From: Rosa chinensis
Taxonomy: Eukaryota > Streptophyta > Magnoliopsida > Rosales > Rosaceae
Length of the DNA stretch: 64,000 nt
Direction of reading: 5' to 3'
Assembly: GCF_002994745.2 (NCBI RefSeq)
Contig: NC_037093.1
Location: forward strand, 22,703,555-22,767,554
The translations under genes and the position numbers were made by a program. The notes under the pieces are model-generated. The model had not been told where the DNA came from. It saw only the letters and a program-made list of their open reading frames with translations, and searched no databases. This document shows, piece by piece, positions 58,500 through 64,000 of the stretch (positions are counted from its first letter, which is position 1; each line of letters starts with the position of its first letter).

Positions 58500-59410
58500 A
58501 GTGTGCCAAAGCATCCTTCGAACCTACGGGCCTCCCACGCATCCTAGCTGGGGCCATGGCCTATAACGCCAGAGTGCCGCTCTCTTTGGCGTTGGCGCCA
58601 TGCCTACCTCCGTGTAGGGTGGCGCTACGTCCTCTTATAGGGACGTTCTTCCTTGCAGGCTTGTTTGCAGCATATTTGTGTGATCTCGTCACTTTAGCAG
58701 GGATCGAGATGAGACATAGTGGGGACAGGCCAAGACAATTCATGTTGTTCCTGCTGAACATCCGTGTTCTTATCTCCCCCTAACGATGGGAAGACTGTCT
58801 CATCAAAGTGACAACCCGCAAATCTAGTGGTAATGAGATCGCCTTGCAAGGGCATTAAGTGGCGGACGTAATTGCCCATTCGTCTATAAGGACCTATCAT
58901 AGAGTGTTGTGGCGGTGCAATTGGCACATAAATGGCTCACTCAAATATGCGTAAGTACGATACTTGTACCCAGTCATTAGCTGTAACGCAGAGGTACATT
59001 GAGTGGCGGTGGGTCGTAGACGAATGAGCATAGCTGCATGCCATATTGCATCACCCCAAGCGGATATAAGGAGATTGGTGCGTATTACCAATGTCTGGAC
59101 TATCATCGTAGTCGTTTCCGCAAGACCATTTGGGTGTACATGGGAATGTGATGTCCAACATCAGTCTCATTGCAATATCCATCGAAAGTCTTTCGATGTA
59201 AACTCTCTAGCATAGTCAAATCCAATTGACTGAATAGGATGATCTGGGGAGTGAACCCGTTGTCTTATGATATGTGCTAGGAGTGTAGCATAAGTAGCAT
59301 TTATAGGTGGACAATGGCACGACACATGACCAGCGTGTTTGCGTGTCAACCAACATCATGAAATAGTTAAGCGTCCGCAAGTTGGTTGAATCAATCCACA
59401 GAATCCCCAT
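58500..59410 (-). pseudogene. Copia 2 integrase region, decayed
   Basis: Pieces in order: LRTLNYFMMLVDTQTRW (59370 on), QSIGFDYAREFTSKDF (where Asp-Asn-x-x-Glu-Phe is usual), and VIRTNLLISAWGDAIWHAAM (59095 on), the wording of the copia integrase core and its C-terminal part. They lie in different frames. Confidence 0.75.
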
Positions 59411-60565
59411 GGATTCTATGGAAGAACATAATGAGTATTGTCATATCATTTGCATAGGACGGTCTCAGTCCTAATTTCCCTAAGGAACGAGATTTGTAAA
59501 ACGAGCGAGAGGCTTTAGAAGCAACCAATGAGAATTTTGGTTAGGCCTGAGCATCTTAAACGCTATTCGAAGCAAGATGGTGATTGTAACATCACCTAGG
59601 GCGCCATCACAATGATGGACGCCATCCATGGCGTCATGGATAGGGACTGCGCCAGCCCTACGCTGGTGGTGGACGGAGGCAGTGCCCTAGGTAGTAACGT
59701 CGGTCACACTTAGTCTAGGAATCAACTTTTGATTCATGCTTCATTTCGCTCAAGAGAAAGGATGTCTATGTGAAGTCTTTGGTAGAAGGATCATCATATC
59801 ATGACTAGGATGATCTATCCTGTCATGACAAAGCCAATATGTGTCTAAATCCAAGAGATCTTCTGTCATAACTTTATTGGATTAATAGCTAGAATAGTGA
59901 CATAGAATCCACTAGAGAGACACATAAACTTCTCTAAGGTGCGCCTTTGTTCGCAATCATTAGAGGTATTGCAAAAGAACTAATTTCCGTTCTATACATC
60001 CGTTTTCGCATGGAATCCGTTGGCTATTCATAGGTGTAATTCGCTCTAGAAGCGTAGAGAGTTTCTGTGACAGTAATTAAGGTGCCATTTGGCAAGTGGA
60101 ACTTGGGCTATTCCATGTCCTTGAATTAATACTGATGGCCCAGCCATCGTAGTCACAAAAGTCATATACTCAGAATCAAAATGGAGTCATAAAGAACTCG
60201 AAATTTTATTCATAAGCCAACAGAGTACATCATTGTCTCTTAACCATTAGGAGAATCTAATCCAAATGCTAGCTAATGCAAAACAATGGTAGTTGTCTAA
60301 CTTCTTTCAGTAATTCCAAAATAAATGTGACCAAGTGAGTAGAGAGATGTCGGTGGAGCAAGGCTCGCTTAAGTACCACTAATCTCATAACCTTCCTAGA
60401 CATCACACTTACTTTGGGTGAGCCTACTTTGAACAAAGACTACACCATTGGCATTTACTACAAAGTATATATATGGCAATTGCCTATTACATCTCTTGGA
60501 AAAATAAAGACTTAAACAGAATTGGCGATCTATTGATCCCAGCCAGATTTGTAGTCTTTGACCCT

Positions 60566-61624
60566 TCACTCTAGATCATCTTCATGATCTTCTTGTTCCA
60601 CATAGTGAGCTTCTCTTGCTTCACAATATGCTTTGTAGGCAGTGATGATTTCTTCACGAGCTCTACAAATGTGTGCCCAATGATTGGATACTCCACATCG
60701 AGAACATACATCTCTTTTCTCAGACTCCATTGATTGAGGCGCTTTGAAAGCATCATTTAGATGGCACCTAATGTTGGTGGCGTCACCAACATGGCCAGAG
60801 GCGTTGCCTCCCTCTCTCTTTCCACGTTGACCTCTTCGGTTCCGTGTTCGCCTCTTTTGGCGGTTACCTTCCCAAGTCAAGCAATTATATGGACCAGGAC
60901 GTCCAGAAGTATCCCTAAGATTAGGGTTTCACTCTTGGCTCCTTCTCTTAGGGGCGCAACTATAATTGGATTCCAGAATATGCTCTATTTCCATGGATCT
61001 CGAATTATAGTTCTTCACAAGGATGTTGTCATGCTTTTCAGCGACATTCATAGCTCCAATGAGCTCATGAAACCTTGTGATCCGTCCTGCAGCAACATCG
61101 ATTCGATAGTTCTTAGCAACCATCAATGCAGAGATGGGGAAGGTAGAGAGAGTCTTCTCAATCAACATCGCATCTGTGATCTTTTTACCACAGAATTCCA
61201 TTAAGGATTTAATGCGAAGTGCTTCCGAGTTGTAGTCAAGAACTGACTTGAAATCACAGAAGCGGAGGCTATGCCATCTCACTTCTAGGTCAGGAAGCAG
61301 GGAGTCACGGACGTTGCCAAATCTTTCTTCGAGTGAGACCCACAACCTTCTGGGGTCTTCTTCATTCATACACTTGTACTGGAGCGAATCATCCATATGA
61401 CGAGTCATTTGGATGATGGCTTTCGCCTTATTTGCCTCTAAGGCTGCTCTATTTGCTTCCAAAGCTTGAGCTTACTCAACAGTTAGCACGTCCTGGCTAG
61501 GCTCGAGAATCATATCCAGGATTCCATCAGCCTTGAGATGCTGGCGGATATCACGAACCCACCTGTGATATTCAAAGCCAGTTGTTCCCAATGGAGCAAA
61601 GTCCAATTTGTTCAGGTTACTCAT
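60566..61624 (-). pseudogene. Copia 2 gag with CCHC knuckle
   Basis: The frame opens at the ATG at 61624 (MSNLNKLDFAPLGTTG) and stays in one frame to 60566, apart from two nonsense codons. One is TAA after DVLTVE (61472-61474). The other is TGA after RRSQE (60929-60931), at the same place as in copia 1. The knuckle CSRCGVSNHWAHIC (near 60700) is intact. An acidic tail (EQEDHEDDLE) ends the protein. The gag domain wording (DPRRLWVSLEERFG, GRITRFHELI) matches copia 1. Confidence 0.9.
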
Positions 61625-62143
61625 CCTGAAAGAGAACAAGAAATTAGGGTTAGTTTCGGAGAGAAAAAGGCTACCACGAAAACAAATAAAATTTTTGAGC
61701 ACAGTCGCTTCCAAGAAATTCGATTCCAAGAGGGGTTAGATTAGATCGAAACAATGATGTTCGCGGTCGATCGTTTTATCTCAACAAACTCTAAGTTCGG
61801 AGAACTCTATAAGCTCCAAGCTTGAAGTGAGCACGAACCCCCACAGTTCGGCTTAAATTGGTCTCCCCTATGATAAAGAAAGGGGGGTAGAAGAAAGGAG
61901 GTTGCAAGTCCCCGAAAAGAAGAGAAAATAAATTTAAAAACTCTAAAAAATGGGAACGTTTAGTAAAAAATACCATGAAATAGGTCGCCGGAAAATTTGA
62001 CCAGAAAAAGTGGTTAGAAAATGTCGCCAGAAGTGGCCAGAAAAGTCGCCGGAAAATCGTTGACCGGGAGTTGACCAGTGTTGACTGGAGTTGGCAGCGT
62101 TGACCGGGAGTTAACCGGCGTTGACTGTGAGTTGACCGGCGGG

Positions 62144-62225
62144 ATGACGTGGCGCTGCTGCTGACGTGGCAGTGGGTCCTTCTGCTGATGTGGTAGTGGG
62201 TCCCTGTGCTGACGTGGTAGTGGGC
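62144..62225. repeat. TGACGTGG repeats in the copia 2 leader
   Basis: Units at about 62144, 62160, 62183 and 62208 (one with TGATGTGG), 16-25 bp apart. This is the counterpart of the exact 19-bp array in copia 1. Confidence 0.75.
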
Positions 62226-62669
62226 CTCTGCCATGGGCTTGGGCTTGGGCTTCTGGGCTTCCTTTCCCTTTTTTTTTCCTTCTCTTTTTTGCAGGTTTTC
62301 TGTAAGAGATTTAGTCGGCCGGTTCAAGCACTTTTTAGGCCGGTTTTCTCATTTTTTCTTCCGGTTCTAGAATCTTTGGCTTGAGAGGCTTCTGCTACCA
62401 TAATTTGGTGGAAATTAGAGGTCCGGAAGATGGTGAACCAGTGGAATATTTGCTGCTAGTTGTATAGAGCTTCCGGTGGCCGGTTCGGTGGTTTTCCTGC
62501 CGGTTCTTGAGGTGGGGTTGCGGGTTCTGGACTCCTAGGATCGAGTTCTTCAAGGTGTGAGGTGGAGTCAGAAAAGGCTTAAAGGTTTTGTATTCGGATT
62601 CAAGGTTTTTAGCTTCTTGAATCAGGGTTTGGCTATTTGTTTCAGGGTTAGGGCTTCGTGTTGATAACG

Positions 62670-62887
62670 TGTTTTAGGGAAACGAGAATTGAGAGGAATT
62701 TGCTGTGTATTCTCATTGATAATAAGGGCCTCTTTATATAGAGGATTACAATATATAGAATCTCAATCATACAAGGAAAGTAATCGTACATTGAATAGGA
62801 ATCTAGATCCTTCTAATTCAACCCTATAACCACTAGGTCAAGTAACCTAGAGTTTGGGCCAAACACAAATAGAGATATCCTTAAACA
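62670..62887 (-). repeat. Copia 2, 5' LTR
   Basis: 218 bp. It differs from the other LTR at three positions (within GATAATAAGGGCC, ACAATATATAG and CCCTATAACCACT). Confidence 0.93.
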
Positions 62888-62892
62888 TTGTG

Positions 62893-63448
62893 TTAGTTAT
62901 TGAGAAATCTATAAGGAATTATTATTGTTCCCTTCAAATAGATGCTTAGAAATAGGTTTTGTATTATTTAAATTCTCATCCACCAAACACCATATTGATC
63001 AAGTATAAAATTTTGAGTCGAACATTCAACCAAGACTGTATCAGTAGTTTCTCCACAATGGCAGAACTACGAAATTGTCATTGGATGGTCAAACAAATTA
63101 ACAATTACAAAATTTTATACCTATGATTTTTTTATATTAGATAATAAATGGACTAATCATAACTTTTAGAAGAAAAAAAAAACTAAAAGTGGGAGTAAAG
63201 CGATTTGTTTTAAAAACATTTAATGCCATTGATTTTGTAAATGATATGGTTTCTCACCCCATTTAATTACAATTTATTTAAGGAAAATTTAAATTAGATG
63301 GTTTCTAACTTTATTCTTGTTTATGATTATAGAATCATATGAGGAAGATATGATTATTATTATTATTATTATTTTTCTTCTAATATATAGATGTCTATTT
63401 TGGTCATTTAATCTACCTATAAAATCTGATTTGAAATATAAAATAATA
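62893..63448. other. Right interior of the split TIR element
   Basis: AT-rich, with a (TTA)n run near 63355-63375. No gene. Confidence 0.45.
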
Positions 63449-63500
63449 GGGATGTGTATTAAGTAGTTTGGGGTGTGTATTTAAAATTTCTCAATTGTAA

Positions 63501-63705
63501 ATTAATTTTATTTAACTACTTAGAAATATAAAATAAATAAAACTCAAACACTTTTTCTACTCTTAGTTTTAAGATTAGTAATTTTTATATTCTACTATAA
63601 GAAAGAAAGAAAAAAAATCAAATCTTAAAAAATTTAGTATCATATTTTTTCTCTTAATTATATATGTATATATATATATATATCTATGTATATATATACA
63701 TATAT
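63501..63705. other. AT-rich stretch with (TA)n microsatellite
   Basis: No gene. A TA-dinucleotide run occupies about 63659-63702. Confidence 0.5.
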
Positions 63706-64000
63706 TTTTTTGAGGAGAGAAACTAAATTACAACAGAAACCTCTATCACAACCAGACCTAAACTTATCGAAATTAAAAGCAGAAAGTGCCAACAGTGGAA
63801 ATTTGTTGCTCCAAGTAACTGCCGTGGGAGAGCTGTGGCCGAAATTTGCAATTGCGTGGGCAACGAAATTCTCTTCGCGAGGGACTTGAACAAAGGAAAT
63901 CTCTTCAAGGCTATCAACAAGACTGAGGATGTCTCTAATAAGGGTCTGGAGCCGCCAAGGAATGGTGCATTTTCTGGTAATGGCATCAATGATTAACTTG
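63706..64000 (-). mobile_element. LINE RNase H C-terminus and tail, continuing beyond the window
   Basis: Minus strand reads EEISFVQVPREENFVAHAIA, the conserved end of plant L1-type RNase H. A short 3' part and a T run at 63706-63713 (poly-A tail on the minus strand) follow. The element extends past 64000. Confidence 0.75.

Larger units (their letters stand above)
56330..62887 (-). mobile_element. Copia element 2 (minus strand), complete but defective
   Basis: LTRs 56330-56547 and 62670-62887 are 218 bp each and differ at three bases. The duplication is ttgtg at 56325-56329 and 62888-62892. It is 6.56 kb, same family and orientation as copia 1: matching LTR ends (TGTTTTAGGGA, CCTTAAACA), the same leader style and gag. 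Domain order from right to left is gag, integrase, RT-RNase H. About 59560-60160 is extra compared with copia 1. The site beside the 5' LTR on the minus strand reads GTTATCAACACGAAGCCC, not the initiator-Met type. Confidence 0.93.
56084..63500. mobile_element. TIR element split by copia 2
   Basis: The left end (56084-56135, containing TTTTAAATACACACCCC and TACTTAATACACA) is mirrored by 63449-63500 (TGTGTATTAAGTA, GGGGTGTGTATTTAAAA). Between them lies copia 2 plus about 850 bp of AT-rich non-coding sequence. It is a MITE-like element that received the copia insertion. Confidence 0.6.

Noticed and set aside
60761..61204. 147-codon plus-strand frame
   Set aside because: It is a shadow opposite the copia 2 gag.

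Overview
The window looks like a repeat-rich intergenic stretch of a dicot nuclear chromosome. Signs of this are introns with plant-type GT/AG borders, nested LTR retrotransposons primed by initiator-Met tRNA, CACTA and PIF/Harbinger DNA transposons, tRNA-derived SINEs, L1-type LINE tails and AT-rich MITEs. A rosid, possibly Rosaceae, is my guess, but nothing in the sequence proves it. I see only two host genes that read as intact: an intronless 3-ketoacyl-CoA synthase (minus strand, 8979-10421) and an eight-exon purple acid phosphatase (plus strand, 51173-54840). Everything else recognisable is mobile DNA or its debris.

Layout. 1-7281: a minus-strand Ty3/gypsy-type element with ~2.8 kb LTRs but only a 2.1 kb non-coding interior (LARD-like); its left LTR runs off the window. 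7282-8033: end of a CACTA element. 8979-10421: KCS gene. 11.1-12.4 kb: LINE fragment and two foldback MITEs. 13.4-14.5 kb: unresolved GC-rich stretch and an array of a G6-containing motif. 14527 to about 18.15 kb: decayed CACTA element with Transposase_24-like exons and two SINEs. 18.15-19.42 kb: part of a gypsy LTR. 19.4-21.6 kb and 26.0-27.3 kb: debris that looks like Tat/Athila elements. 21641-25997: a PIF/Harbinger element with TIRs, a TTA target duplication, a broken transposase and an apparently intact Myb/SANT-like partner gene.

27964-44813 is a three-level nest: a TIR element is split by a copia element (28006-44139, TSD acctc), which is itself split by a chromovirus-like gypsy element (33846-44004, TSD attac). 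44.8-45.2 kb: a third foldback MITE. 45.7-48.6 kb: a long-TIR element holding LTR and LINE debris. 49.8-50.2 kb: LINE tail. 51.2-54.8 kb: phosphatase gene with a TATA box and a P1BS-like site upstream. 56330-62887: a second copia element of the same family (TSD ttgtg), again inside a TIR element. 63.7-64.0 kb: LINE tail.

How the parts work together: the two host genes have no evident functional link. The mobile elements give a clear relative order of insertion through exact target-site duplications. Every large coding element carries lesions, so none looks autonomous now; the Harbinger partner gene is the one transposon gene that still reads open. I found no convincing new biological system. 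The oddest items are an in-frame TGA at the same gag position in both copia copies, a 28-bp perfect palindrome holding the TATA box of the LARD LTR, and a gypsy LTR that repeats its own 5' terminus. Percent differences quoted were counted by eye on short stretches.
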